The notes beneath the pieces are model-generated. The model made no database searches and was not told where the DNA came from. It saw nothing but the letters and a program-made list of their open reading frames with translations. DNA of 64,000 nucleotides. It comes from Poriferisodalis sp965237655. Its GTDB lineage: Bacteria; Actinomycetota; Acidimicrobiia; Acidimicrobiales; Poriferisodalaceae. Made by a program: the position numbers and the translations under genes. Location: positions 806,001 to 870,000 of the forward strand of contig NZ_CBDEGB010000001.1 of assembly GCF_965237655.1 (NCBI RefSeq), read 5' to 3'. The number at the start of each line of letters is the position of its first letter. Within the stretch, counting starts at the first letter, position 1. Positions 26,876 to 35,431 of the stretch are shown here, piece by piece.

Positions 26876-27832
26876 CTAGGCAGTCAGCGTCAGGTCGGAG
26901 CGGAGCACCATGGTGCCGGCGATGATGTCGTAGATTGCGCGTCGGTCGCGGTGAAGGTACGCCACGCCGTAGTAGAGCAGCGCAAGCGTGCCCAGGACCT
27001 CGAGAACGATGTTGAGACCCGGGTTGGCACCGAAGAAGATCACGTCGACAGCGAGCAGCAGGCCGGTGAGGATGAGCGGTGCGTTGAACGCGAGCGACCG
27101 AATCGCGGAGACAGCCCACGGCGGTCTTCGCCGAGTCTTCACTGACACGACGCGTTCCGATGCGAGAGCGTGAACGGCCGAACGGCCAAATAGGGCGATG
27201 ACGGCGCACTGATAGGCCACGCTTCCGAAAATGAGCGACGCAATGAAGCTGCTCGGGCTGAGCCAGCCCTCGTGGCCGCTGAACCGTGCAGCCAGGTGAA
27301 CAGTGGCTGCGAGCAGGGGAATCGCCGCATAGAAAAGCAGTGTGCGAAGACCGGTCTTCTTGGTTTCGTGCCAAATGAGGTGCAGCGGTGCCGGTTTGGG
27401 GTTGTCGACCGATTCCTTCAGCACGGCGTAGGCCTCGCAGATCCGATTGCGAGTCACGAATCGCGCGACGGTGAGCATGATCGCTGTCAGTCGCAAGTGG
27501 TCTGTCAGCCAGTCGATTTGAATGGTTGCGTACGCCAGCCACAGCAGCAGAAGCAGTACCGAGACGCGATCCATCAGGACATGGATTTCGTGACTGCGGG
27601 GTCCGGCCGGGTCGTTGTCTGACAGTGGTGCTTCGGGCGCGAGGCCCTTGTAGGCCAGCATCGCCCCGATGACGATCAGTGCGACGCTGTAGCGGTGGTC
27701 TCCGTTCGCGAGCACGCTTTCCAGCGAGAGCGATATAGCGCCGATAACCAGCAACTGCCAGAGTCCGAACGCTCTGATGAGGGGATTGTCGCTGTTGGCG
27801 AAGCCCGCCCAGCCCATCGGTTCAAGCGTCAT
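26876..27832 (-). CDS. RDD-like membrane protein
   Basis: 318 residues from ATG 27832, chosen because GGGAGG lies seven bases upstream; a longer frame to 27937 looks non-coding. Six or more hydrophobic segments are visible, among them LWQLLVIGAISLSLESVLA, VLLLLLWLAYATI, LLFYAAIPLLAATVHL and LNIVLEVLGTLALLYYGVA. The C-terminus, RRAIYDIIAGTMVLR, resembles the conserved end of RDD-family proteins. No enzymatic motif is visible. It may be a membrane component of a neighbouring defence gene or simply unrelated cargo. Confidence 0.6.
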   Translation of the reverse strand: MTLEPMGWAGFANSDNPLIRAFGLWQLLVIGAISLSLESVLANGDHRYSVALIVIGAMLAYKGLAPEAPLSDNDPAGPRSHEIHVLMDRVSVLLLLLWLAYATIQIDWLTDHLRLTAIMLTVARFVTRNRICEAYAVLKESVDNPKPAPLHLIWHETKKTGLRTLLFYAAIPLLAATVHLAARFSGHEGWLSPSSFIASLIFGSVAYQCAVIALFGRSAVHALASERVVSVKTRRRPPWAVSAIRSLAFNAPLILTGLLLAVDVIFFGANPGLNIVLEVLGTLALLYYGVAYLHRDRRAIYDIIAGTMVLRSDLTLTA

Positions 27833-28071
27833 TGAGAACCTCCCGTTCTCGCGAACGATTGTTGCAATCAATGCTATTCGCCGTGTCGCGCGCCGATTGG
27901 GATGTTCTACGCCGTCGACTCGACTCCGCTCGACCAAAGTCTGCGCAACTCTCTGAGCGCACAGGGACCCGTAGTGTGAAGTTGGCAGAGCCTGCGCTGC
28001 AGTTCCGGTCTCTGGACGTGCTGTGATCGTCGGGCACGGGCGAAGGTAGCGGCACCCTTGAGGCGGAGCAT

Positions 28072-30624
28072 CTATTTCGACTTTCGGCGCTTTCGAGGTG
28101 TTATGCGCGAGGGTGTTCTGGGTGGCGGTTTGGCCATGGATTGAAATGCGCCGTATGGTTTCAGGCCCACTTGCTTCACGATTGCATCGAGTTCAGCATC
28201 CTCGCCGGGACGGCGGTTGTCGTACATAAATGAGTGCGGTCTGCTCGATGGCTCCATACCGAATAGAACAGCTGCGCCGATCGCAGTTTGCATCTGGTGC
28301 TTCTTGGCGGCTACGTATCGCCGAATCGTTTCTTGCTCTCCCGCGTTTGTGTCGAGATCGTGTCCTACGACGAATACCAGGATGAAGCTGTTTGCAAATT
28401 GAGTTCCACCTGGAATGCAGGCGTCGTGAGCGCGTCCGTCTTCATGAGCTCGAGATCGGAGTTGCTCTATTGTGCGCAAATAGCTCTCCTGGGTCGCGCC
28501 CGACGATTCCAACAGCGTTGTTCCGACAGCTAGCCATCCCGGCTCCTGCATTTCGGCGAGTGCATCGACTATCTGTGCAATCCCGGGCGTGACGCTCTTG
28601 GATGGCCGATCAGCTAGTTCGGATCGATGGCGTTGTTCGTAGAAGTACCATGCGTCAAGCTGGTCCGTTCTGCTAAGGAGCACTCTTGGTTGTTGGCGCC
28701 TGTACTTCCGTTTGGCAGCCGTGGTCGGTTCACCGAATTGCGGCAACTGCCGCTTGATTTCTTCGGGATCGGGGTCCACATATAGGCCGGTCACGAAGTA
28801 CTCGAGGAACAGATCGAGTTCATCGTTCGCTTGATAGAAGCGAGTGACCTCTGGCAGAGTGCGGCGGCGCAAGTACAAGATAAGGTCGGCTGGGCGTTCG
28901 ATAAGCTCGCTGATGATCCGGAGATCGTAGAGCCATACCGTCCAAGGTATTGATCGTTTGTCTATGAGCCCGGCGTCGATAAGTTCAGCCGTGACGGTCG
29001 CGATGCCGGACAGGTCTTCGAGGCTCACTGCTATAGCGTGGACTTCGCGAATATTCGTGAGATCCAGCCATGTTCGATCTTTCAGTCGCAGACCTCGGTC
29101 CTCGTGGATAAGGTCGCGTAGCCGCGTGGCTTGGTCTGCCGCTCGGCGCACGATGCTCTTTAGGCCTTGGTTCAGTACTTGTTGGTTGCCGCTGCGGGCC
29201 TTGGGCCGCAGCGTGTTCGACTTTGCCTCAACGACGATCGCGATGTCGTCTATCAACAGTAGTGCGTCGCACTCGACCAGCACGGTGTAGCTTGCGGGCG
29301 CGTCTTCTGACGGCGCGGCGGACGAGTCGGGAGCCATGTACTTGAGGTTGTGGTGATGTGCCGCCGCAGGCAGCATGGAGAGCATCAGCTGGATGGTGGC
29401 ATCCTCCAAGTAGTCGCCCCGGTGTTGCGAGTACTTGTTCCATGACGCCGAGTTCTTAAGCTTCTCTTCGACAACTTCGCGGACTGCGTGTATGCCGTAA
29501 GGCCCGTGTGCAGAGAAGCCAACACCATTCCGGTCACGGAGTTTGGGCGACAGGCGGAGCGGGGCGGGATCGGCTCTCAGAGCCTTCACTCTGTCTTGTG
29601 AGCTAGCAGCTTGGAAGGGGAATTCGAACAGCTTGAGCACTCGCTCGATAATTTCGGGGGAGAGTCCTGTCCTTGTGGCCAGCGCCGCGGCATCGAACGT
29701 CGAATCTGCACCGATACGTGACCAAAGCTGGTTGTCGGCGCGCTGAACCGCCGCGGCGATCAGTTGCTGCACCTCCTGACTGAGGCTGTCCACACCTGGT
29801 GGCGGCGTGTCTTCTGTCCGGCGGCTAAACCTGTCGCCCCCTTGCGCAACGATGGAAACCAATTCCGTGCGGACGAATTCTTGAAAGCGTCGCGACGATG
29901 CTTCCCCGAGGACTTCCACCTCTCGGAACACTGCGCACGCTTGTTGGACAGTGAACCCGAGTTCCTTCAAGCACAAGGTTTCCACTTCGGGTGCGCCGAA
30001 TAGAGTAACGAGGCTGTCGCGAATCATATGAGGATATGCGGGATTCCGTACAGTCATGAGATGAACCCGTGCTCGCTGCGCTAGCCACTCATCGGGTCCG
30101 AACGGTCCGGTGCCCAATGACTCGACAACGGCGAGCGTAGAAATCAGATCCGCAGCGATGCGCCCTTGGTTGACGATTTGCTGGACAGCTTGACCGAAGT
30201 CCATTTCGGCTGCAGAAAGCTCTGCTTCGGTTCCCGAATCGCGTGAACTGGTTGCCAGAATGTACGCAATGAGTTCGATTACTGCACCGCGGCCTTCTGT
30301 TTCTGATTCCTTGTACTCGTTTGGATCTGCCGCCAGCTCATCGAAACGCACACGCTCCAAGATGTCGAATATCGGAAAGGCCCGCGCAACTCGCTCGATG
30401 TCGTCCATTGCCGCAGTAATGTCATCCGTGATCCGCTCGACGGCCTCTTCCTTGCTCTCAGTACCGGTCAAGTACCCTTGCGCATATTGTAGGAAGCGTT
30501 GCCAAGCGGACTGCATCACACGCACAGCCATGGGCAGCTCTGCTGGGTCGACCTCGGAGATCGGAGTAGCCCGCGAGCGTGCTTTGGCCCGCTTGCGCTT
30601 CTTGTGATCAGCTTTCTTGGACAT
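28072..30624 (-). CDS. Large PD-(D/E)xK nuclease-like protein
   Basis: 850 residues. The N-terminus is strongly basic (KKADHKKRKRAKARSR). A long helical region follows, then a nuclease-like core near residues 395-470: GDYLEDATIQLML (first Glu), TVLVECDALLLIDD (Asp) and IAIVVEAKSNTL (Glu-x-Lys), the order of a PD-(D/E)xK active site. The C-terminal 350 residues are unrecognised, and the tail is again basic (TPRKRRKSK). It lies 158 bases downstream of the CBASS effector on the same strand, so it may be part of that operon or an independent defence gene. I recognise no named family. Confidence 0.6.
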   Translation of the reverse strand: MSKKADHKKRKRAKARSRATPISEVDPAELPMAVRVMQSAWQRFLQYAQGYLTGTESKEEAVERITDDITAAMDDIERVARAFPIFDILERVRFDELAADPNEYKESETEGRGAVIELIAYILATSSRDSGTEAELSAAEMDFGQAVQQIVNQGRIAADLISTLAVVESLGTGPFGPDEWLAQRARVHLMTVRNPAYPHMIRDSLVTLFGAPEVETLCLKELGFTVQQACAVFREVEVLGEASSRRFQEFVRTELVSIVAQGGDRFSRRTEDTPPPGVDSLSQEVQQLIAAAVQRADNQLWSRIGADSTFDAAALATRTGLSPEIIERVLKLFEFPFQAASSQDRVKALRADPAPLRLSPKLRDRNGVGFSAHGPYGIHAVREVVEEKLKNSASWNKYSQHRGDYLEDATIQLMLSMLPAAAHHHNLKYMAPDSSAAPSEDAPASYTVLVECDALLLIDDIAIVVEAKSNTLRPKARSGNQQVLNQGLKSIVRRAADQATRLRDLIHEDRGLRLKDRTWLDLTNIREVHAIAVSLEDLSGIATVTAELIDAGLIDKRSIPWTVWLYDLRIISELIERPADLILYLRRRTLPEVTRFYQANDELDLFLEYFVTGLYVDPDPEEIKRQLPQFGEPTTAAKRKYRRQQPRVLLSRTDQLDAWYFYEQRHRSELADRPSKSVTPGIAQIVDALAEMQEPGWLAVGTTLLESSGATQESYLRTIEQLRSRAHEDGRAHDACIPGGTQFANSFILVFVVGHDLDTNAGEQETIRRYVAAKKHQMQTAIGAAVLFGMEPSSRPHSFMYDNRRPGEDAELDAIVKQVGLKPYGAFQSMAKPPPRTPSRITPRKRRKSK

Positions 30625-30782
30625 CGTTGAACCGTCTCAGCATTCGACTAAGTGTCGCTTCGCGTGAAGTTGTATGCGCGTGATGCGGGCGGGCGCCCGA
30701 GTGCCGTGTGTTGCTGGTGCTGGGCGGTCGGCCACGGCCAGAATGCACTGAGAACGAATGGCCGTCGAGTGCACCACACGTG

Positions 30783-31997
30783 CTATGGGGCCGCATGGGG
30801 GATCGTCAAGGCCGCGGTGTATCGGGCGCCGTCAAGTTCATAGCAGGTGACATTGGCGCCGAGTGCCGTGAGGTGATGGCCAAGAAGCGCAGCGAATGCG
30901 GCTGGAGTGGCCTGCGTCAGGTGAATCGTGGCGGGACGGAGGGCGGCGTGAGCTTTGCGGATGAGGTTTGCAGCCCAGCGCGCGGAACTGGCTATCTCGG
31001 CCGGCGAGAGGTCGACGCCTGAGACCCGACGACTCAAGCTGATTCGGCCACCGACCCGTGGGAGGCTCGCGGCCAGCTGGCTGGTGAGGTCCGCGACGTC
31101 GTGGCCGAGCAGGTCAATGTCGACAATGAGGTCACCGGATTCGTTGTAGTGGTCGAAGTCTCCCTTGAGATGGGACCCGAGGTCGGTGTCGGCGGGCCTG
31201 ATTGGGCCATGCCGAGTGGTGAAGGCGGGCAACCATCTGGTGGCCTGATGAAAGACTCGACCAGTTGCGAAAGCGGCGCTGAGGTGGCATCGGAGGTCGA
31301 CTGTGATGCGGTGATCGGTGATTGTTGGCGCAAGAACTGCAGCGACTCCATGTAGGGCACCCAAGAACCTTGCCCAACTGGTAGTCCTGTTCGGGTTGCG
31401 GTCACCGCCGAGCAGGCGTGTGCCGTCAATGGTGAGGCGGCGTGGAGGCGGCTTTGTTCCGCGGGTCGCGACGAACAAATCGATCGGTACTGCTGGAGGT
31501 TGGCGATCAGTCAGAGCACGAAGGGCACTGTTGGCGACGAGCGCCGCTTCGTGATGGGTGATGTGGGGCGTGGCTTGATCGAGGGGGGTAATCCAGAGAC
31601 TGGCGATGTCCTCGCCGGTTTGCCGACGGATGATCTCTGCTGCGGCATTGCGATCTCCGAGACCATGGGCGAGTGCGAGAATGACCGGGGTGTCAACGGC
31701 TCCGGGTCTGAGATTCTCGCGGCGCTGGCGCAGAGCCGGCCGCAGCTCGCCAACGAGCGCGGGCCGCGGCTGGTCGTCCGGGCGATCCAGGTAGAGGCTG
31801 CTTGGGGTGAGGTAGGCGACGAAGACGTCGCAGGCGTCAACAGCGCTGGCCATGTTGGCGGGGATGCGGCTGCCGTGGGTGAAGCTGTGACGATCGTGAA
31901 TTACGCGGAAACCGCGAAGAGCCAACTCGTCGTGGATGAGCTCGGCGGCGACGTCATCACGCCAAGAATAGCTGACCATCGCTACAGGTGAGTCCAT
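30783..31997 (-). CDS. CBASS effector: TIR-SAVED fusion
   Basis: 404 residues. Residues 1-130 form a TIR domain: VAMVSYSWRDD, then LALRGFRVIHDRHSF, DVFVAYLTPSS and LVGELRP, whose Glu suits the catalytic glutamate of NAD-cleaving TIRs. The remainder fits a SAVED domain: LHGVAAVLAPTITDH, DLIVDIDLLG, and the terminal ALGANVTCYEL. In characterised TIR-SAVED proteins, SAVED binds a cyclic oligonucleotide, filaments form, and TIR hydrolyses NAD, killing the infected cell. The gene is last in the coupled CBASS set, six bases after the nucleotidyltransferase stop. SAVED assignment is by pattern and context. Confidence 0.85.
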   Translation of the reverse strand: MDSPVAMVSYSWRDDVAAELIHDELALRGFRVIHDRHSFTHGSRIPANMASAVDACDVFVAYLTPSSLYLDRPDDQPRPALVGELRPALRQRRENLRPGAVDTPVILALAHGLGDRNAAAEIIRRQTGEDIASLWITPLDQATPHITHHEAALVANSALRALTDRQPPAVPIDLFVATRGTKPPPRRLTIDGTRLLGGDRNPNRTTSWARFLGALHGVAAVLAPTITDHRITVDLRCHLSAAFATGRVFHQATRWLPAFTTRHGPIRPADTDLGSHLKGDFDHYNESGDLIVDIDLLGHDVADLTSQLAASLPRVGGRISLSRRVSGVDLSPAEIASSARWAANLIRKAHAALRPATIHLTQATPAAFAALLGHHLTALGANVTCYELDGARYTAALTIPHAAP

Positions 31998-32003
31998 CGG
32001 CCC

Positions 32004-32891
32004 TCAGCTCTTGGCAAAAGCCGTGCCAAAAAGTTGTTGCCACACGTCGAGCGCAGCCCCGGTATGGCCGGCACGATCGTGATTCAGGGCGCTTGTGCAG
32101 GCCGCCTCGGCTTGTTTGAGCGCAAGGCGAGCCGTAGCGAGTTGACCGGCGTCGGCATTCATGCGATCACTTACGGGGTGGCCTAGGCCAGCAGGGTCGT
32201 CCCAGGTCTGGTCGATCGCATCGATTGCGGTGGCGAACCAGGCCTTGAGTTCACGTGGGTAGGAGCCACCCCAGTCCGCGACGATTTCGAGCGACATGAC
32301 CTCGATGAGGAACGAGGGCTTGATCGGCTTGTCGTGGTGCTCGTTCCACTTCTTGATCATCTTGACGACCGGTTTCCAATGGCCGCCGAAAGCGGCGTTG
32401 GCGGCCGTGGCTTTGGTGGCATGAACCTGAGGGTCGGTCGGCATCCAGTCGCCGGTCGTGCGATCGGGGATGAGGTAGTGCCCACCATTGCCGAAGGCTG
32501 GCGTGACGTCGAAAGACATAACGGCATCGGTGAGGTCATCGACGAGTTTGACGCCGAAATCTACGCGCACTGACCGTCGTTGAAGAGCCACGCGCTGTTC
32601 GCCGTACTCGGTGGCCAGAGCCGTCCGCACGGAGGTCAGGATGCTGTCGGGGTGTTTGTCTTGGTAGTGCGCTTCGGCGTCTCCAAGCTGAACGAAGATG
32701 TCGACATCGTGGAGGGGTTTGGTCTTGGTATGGCGACTGTAGGAGCCAGTGAGGAAGTCATGTTTGACGTCGAACGCGTCGTCCATGACCGTACGGATTC
32801 GTTGTTGGCGGCTCGCGGCGTCGGCTTGCTCGGTGCCGCTTAGCTCAAGCCGGTTCTTGAACTTGGTGAATGCTTGGGGTATGGAGAGCAT
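32004..32891 (-). CDS. CBASS cGAS/DncV-like nucleotidyltransferase (CD-NTase)
   Basis: 295 residues. The polymerase-beta-type active site is LTGSYSRHTKTKPL followed by HDVDIFVQL (the two metal-binding Asp near 60), and the third Asp is in RSVRVDFGVKL near 107. GNGGHYLIPDR and the helical C-terminus (VVKMIKKWNEHH, PSFLIEVMSL) are also typical. Such enzymes make cyclic di- or trinucleotides on infection; a SAVED effector next door suggests a trinucleotide. Presence of HORMA and TRIP13 genes upstream places it in type III CBASS. Confidence 0.9.
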   Translation of the reverse strand: MLSIPQAFTKFKNRLELSGTEQADAASRQQRIRTVMDDAFDVKHDFLTGSYSRHTKTKPLHDVDIFVQLGDAEAHYQDKHPDSILTSVRTALATEYGEQRVALQRRSVRVDFGVKLVDDLTDAVMSFDVTPAFGNGGHYLIPDRTTGDWMPTDPQVHATKATAANAAFGGHWKPVVKMIKKWNEHHDKPIKPSFLIEVMSLEIVADWGGSYPRELKAWFATAIDAIDQTWDDPAGLGHPVSDRMNADAGQLATARLALKQAEAACTSALNHDRAGHTGAALDVWQQLFGTAFAKS

Positions 32892-32897
32892 GTGGGT

Positions 32898-33398
32898 CTA
32901 CTTCCAAACGCCTAGAGAAGCACCGAGGCTGCCGCCGCCGACGGTCGCGCCGAGGCTTCGTCGGGTGAGTCCGCTGGTCGAACGCAGCGCGCCTTTGCTC
33001 CAGCCGGCGACATCAGGTCGCCCGGCGCTGGTTCGCGCGAGGATGTCGTACGTGCAGTTCCTTGGAAGTTCTCCGCTCTTCTTGAGCGCATAGGCGACAG
33101 TGTCAGGGTCGATCCACAGGTCGCCGTCTCCACCAGGGTTGTATCCGTAGTCAATGTCGAAGTCGAAGCACCGGATCAACCTGTGGCTAGATCTTGAGTA
33201 AATCTCAAGAATGAGGCGTTCGAGATGGCCGCTGCCGAGCCATGTCGCGACGCCGCGTTCGAGGGTCTGCCACTGGCCGATGAGCTTGGCGGCGTCGAGC
33301 CCGCAGCCGACCACCAGCTGCTTGAGGCTGCGGATGAGGTTCGTGGCGACGTGGGTCGTGGCATAGGTGTGCACGTTGACCTGTACGGCAGTTGCCAT
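32898..33398 (-). CDS. Bacterial HORMA-domain protein (CBASS Cap7-type)
   Basis: 166 residues. VNVHTYATTHVATNLIRSLKQLV at the start (read as TYATTHVATNLIRSLKQL), ERGVATWLGSGHLERLILE, CFDFDIDYGYNPGG and DGDLWIDPDTVAYALKKSG match bacterial HORMA proteins closely. In type III CBASS, HORMA binds a peptide of a foreign or partner protein, closes, and activates the CD-NTase; TRIP13 reopens it. A Gly-rich C-terminal tail (GGGSLGASLGVWK) may be the mobile safety-belt segment. Six bases separate it from the CD-NTase gene. Confidence 0.88.
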   Translation of the reverse strand: MATAVQVNVHTYATTHVATNLIRSLKQLVVGCGLDAAKLIGQWQTLERGVATWLGSGHLERLILEIYSRSSHRLIRCFDFDIDYGYNPGGDGDLWIDPDTVAYALKKSGELPRNCTYDILARTSAGRPDVAGWSKGALRSTSGLTRRSLGATVGGGSLGASLGVWK

Positions 33399-33399
33399 G

Positions 33400-33864
33400 T
33401 CATGTCTCCAATGCCGTGAGATCGATCATCAACGATTTGTGGTCGACGGGTTGTCCCGCGAGTGACTGGCCCGTGGGTGTCGTGGCAGGGTCGTAGACGG
33501 TCACGTGGACGACAGAGGCAAGCACAGCCTCGGCTAGGTCGTAGTCGGACCCGGTCGCTGGAATCGACAGCCGCCAATCGTCGTCGGCGGTGATCATGAG
33601 GGGCTGTTCGATGACGGTGGAACCGTCGATCGCGTCGTTGCCATGGAGCGTGTAGATGCGGATCTGCGGCCCACAGCCGGTGATCACGATCGGGTCGGTC
33701 TTGGTGTGCTCTTCGGCGATGAGCATGCATGCCGTGTTGGCTGCGAGATCGAGTTGATGCGTGATGTTCTGGCCGGCGACGCTGACGAGATCACGAATGA
33801 GCGACCAAGTGTCTGTCGCGGTGCGAATCGGTGTCGACGCGATTCGGCGAGCAATTGTCGTCAT
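33400..33864 (-). CDS. Second CBASS HORMA-like accessory protein
   Basis: 154 residues, strand-rich with one long helix (RTATDTWSLIRDLV). It is less HORMA-like than its neighbour, but its size and its place between TRIP13 and the clear HORMA gene match the second HORMA-like gene found in some type III CBASS operons. One model is that this partner supplies the closure peptide. Its start overlaps the TRIP13 stop by four bases (33861-33864), and one base separates it from the next gene. The fold assignment is by context. Confidence 0.6.
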   Translation of the reverse strand: MTTIARRIASTPIRTATDTWSLIRDLVSVAGQNITHQLDLAANTACMLIAEEHTKTDPIVITGCGPQIRIYTLHGNDAIDGSTVIEQPLMITADDDWRLSIPATGSDYDLAEAVLASVVHVTVYDPATTPTGQSLAGQPVDHKSLMIDLTALET

Positions 33865-34799
33865 AGCGCCCCGTTTGTGGCGTCGCCGATAGCGGCTTGG
33901 AGATCGTCGAACGTGATCTCGCCGGGATCGACGGTCGACACTGCGTTGCGGCCAGCTGCAGCGGCGATGACTTTGCGGAGTCGACGACCGTCGAGTCCTT
34001 CGGAGACGGCCGCAGCCCGATCGAGGAGGTCGTCAGCGAGTAGGCGCCGTGCCCCTGGGTATGCCTCGGCGAGTGCGGTGATCGTGTCGGCGAGGATGGC
34101 CTTGCGGGCCTGAAGCGTCGGAAGATCGACCGAGATCACGAGGTCGGCCCGGCTCATGAGTGCGCCATCGATCGCTGCTGGAAAGTTTGATGTGGCCACG
34201 AATAGAACGTCTCGGCGAGTACGTGCCACCCGGTCGAGGCCGATGAGGGCTGCGTCCACCGCCCGATGAACGTCTGCGGGGTTGGCGTCGAAGCTCAATT
34301 GACCGCGATCCGTTGCGATGGTCTCGACCTCGTCGAGTAGCACCACAAGGGGTCCTCCGGCGGCGACCTCGGCAATGGTGGTGTCGAACAGCTGTTGGAC
34401 CGCCTGCTGGCTTCGGCCCAACGACGAGCTTGCCAAGGTGTGGGCGTCGATCTCGAGATAGGCGAACTGGCTGGGACCGCAGATGAGCTTGGCCAAGCGG
34501 TCTGCCAATCCTCGAGCGAGGGTGGTCTTGCCGGTACCTGGTGGTCCAACGAGGAGGATCACGCCATGGAGTGGCAAACGCTCGAATGCGATGCTGCGGC
34601 GAAGGACGAATCCGGCAGCGGCCGTCTGAGCGATTCGGTTCTTGTCGCCGTTGGGCAATACCACGGCGTCCCAGTAAGCGGCGAAGTCGGCGTCTGGAAG
34701 CAGGCGTGCATCGCTGAGTCCGGCGTGATCCAGCGACGGGAGGGGCCGTAGCTGCTGCGCCGCTGGTGCTGTGGAGCGGAGATGTCCGTTTCTGCTCAC
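33861..34799 (-). CDS. TRIP13/Pch2-like AAA+ ATPase (CBASS Cap6-type)
   Basis: 312 residues. Walker A is LVGPPGTGKTTLARGL near residue 84, Walker B is LVVLLDEVETIATD near 155, and the sensor strand is VLFVATSNFPAAID. PGARRLLADDLLDRAAAVSE and DGRRLRKVI form the lid. The order and substrate-gripping length are those of TRIP13-like remodelers, which pull HORMA proteins open and switch the CD-NTase off. It is the first gene of the CBASS operon. Its promoter shares 156 bases with a divergent toxin-antitoxin pair. Confidence 0.88.
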   Translation of the reverse strand: MSRNGHLRSTAPAAQQLRPLPSLDHAGLSDARLLPDADFAAYWDAVVLPNGDKNRIAQTAAAGFVLRRSIAFERLPLHGVILLVGPPGTGKTTLARGLADRLAKLICGPSQFAYLEIDAHTLASSSLGRSQQAVQQLFDTTIAEVAAGGPLVVLLDEVETIATDRGQLSFDANPADVHRAVDAALIGLDRVARTRRDVLFVATSNFPAAIDGALMSRADLVISVDLPTLQARKAILADTITALAEAYPGARRLLADDLLDRAAAVSEGLDGRRLRKVIAAAAGRNAVSTVDPGEITFDDLQAAIGDATNGAL

Positions 34800-34846
34800 C
34801 AGGTGTCACCTATCGTTCGGCTCAAGGCCAGCTTACACATGTGGTG

Positions 34847-34897
34847 TTCGAAAATTGCGAATAGCGCTTGGGATTCGAGCGTTTCGAATATTGCGAA
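34847..34897. promoter_or_regulatory. Tandem operator in the CBASS/toxin-antitoxin intergenic region
   Basis: TTCGAAAATTGCGAA at 34847-34861 is repeated as TTCGAATATTGCGAA at 34883-34897, 36 bases apart with one mismatch. Each half contains inverted TTCG..CGAA words. They lie in an AT-rich stretch between the divergent TRIP13 ATG (34799) and the antitoxin ATG (34956). The HTH antitoxin downstream is the obvious ligand. Confidence 0.6.
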
Positions 34898-34955
34898 AAT
34901 AACGATACCCTGCTACCGTGCCCGAAAGGCACTAGCGGCCCGCGGAGGTGCACCG

Positions 34956-35426
34956 ATGGCACAAGGATCAGTTAGGGAACTCGAACTGCTCGACGAGCAT
35001 GGAGCCGAGCAAGCTGCTGACGCTGTTGAACAGCTGACGGCGTTTCTCCGGGCGCACCCAACGCCGACGACGCACGTGCAGCTGGTGAGCGAGGATCCTG
35101 ACGGAGCGACCCGGATTGTCGTTCCGTCGGTGGCATTCCGGTTTTTTGTCGACGTTCTCGCTGAGCTGGCGAATGGAAACGCAGTCACGGTTGCTCCGGT
35201 TCATGCTGAGCTCACCACACAACAGGCAGCGGACATCTTGAATGTGAGTCGGCCGTACCTCGTCAAGCTGCTCGACGAGCGGGAGATCCCGTACCGGCGC
35301 GTCGGCAATCGGCGCAAGGTGCTGCTGGTTGATCTAGTTGAGTACAAGCGCCGCGATGAGGCGATGCGGCGAGAGATCGCAGATGAACTCACTCGTGAGG
35401 CTCAAGAGATCGCGCAGAGCTACTAA
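34956..35426 (+). CDS. HTH antitoxin of a PIN-toxin pair
   Basis: 156 residues from ATG 34956, preceded by GGAGGTG; the frame is open for 58 more codons, but these look non-coding. The C-terminal half carries an excisionase/MerR-type helix-turn-helix: LTTQQAADILNVSRPYLVKLL, read as TQQAADILNVSRPYLVKLL, then PYRRVGNRRKVLLVDLVEYK. This domain is common in antitoxins of PIN-domain toxins. The toxin gene begins five bases after the stop. It probably represses the divergent promoter region through the two TTCGAA repeats. Confidence 0.8.
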   Translation: MAQGSVRELELLDEHGAEQAADAVEQLTAFLRAHPTPTTHVQLVSEDPDGATRIVVPSVAFRFFVDVLAELANGNAVTVAPVHAELTTQQAADILNVSRPYLVKLLDEREIPYRRVGNRRKVLLVDLVEYKRRDEAMRREIADELTREAQEIAQSY

Positions 35427-35431
35427 CGATC

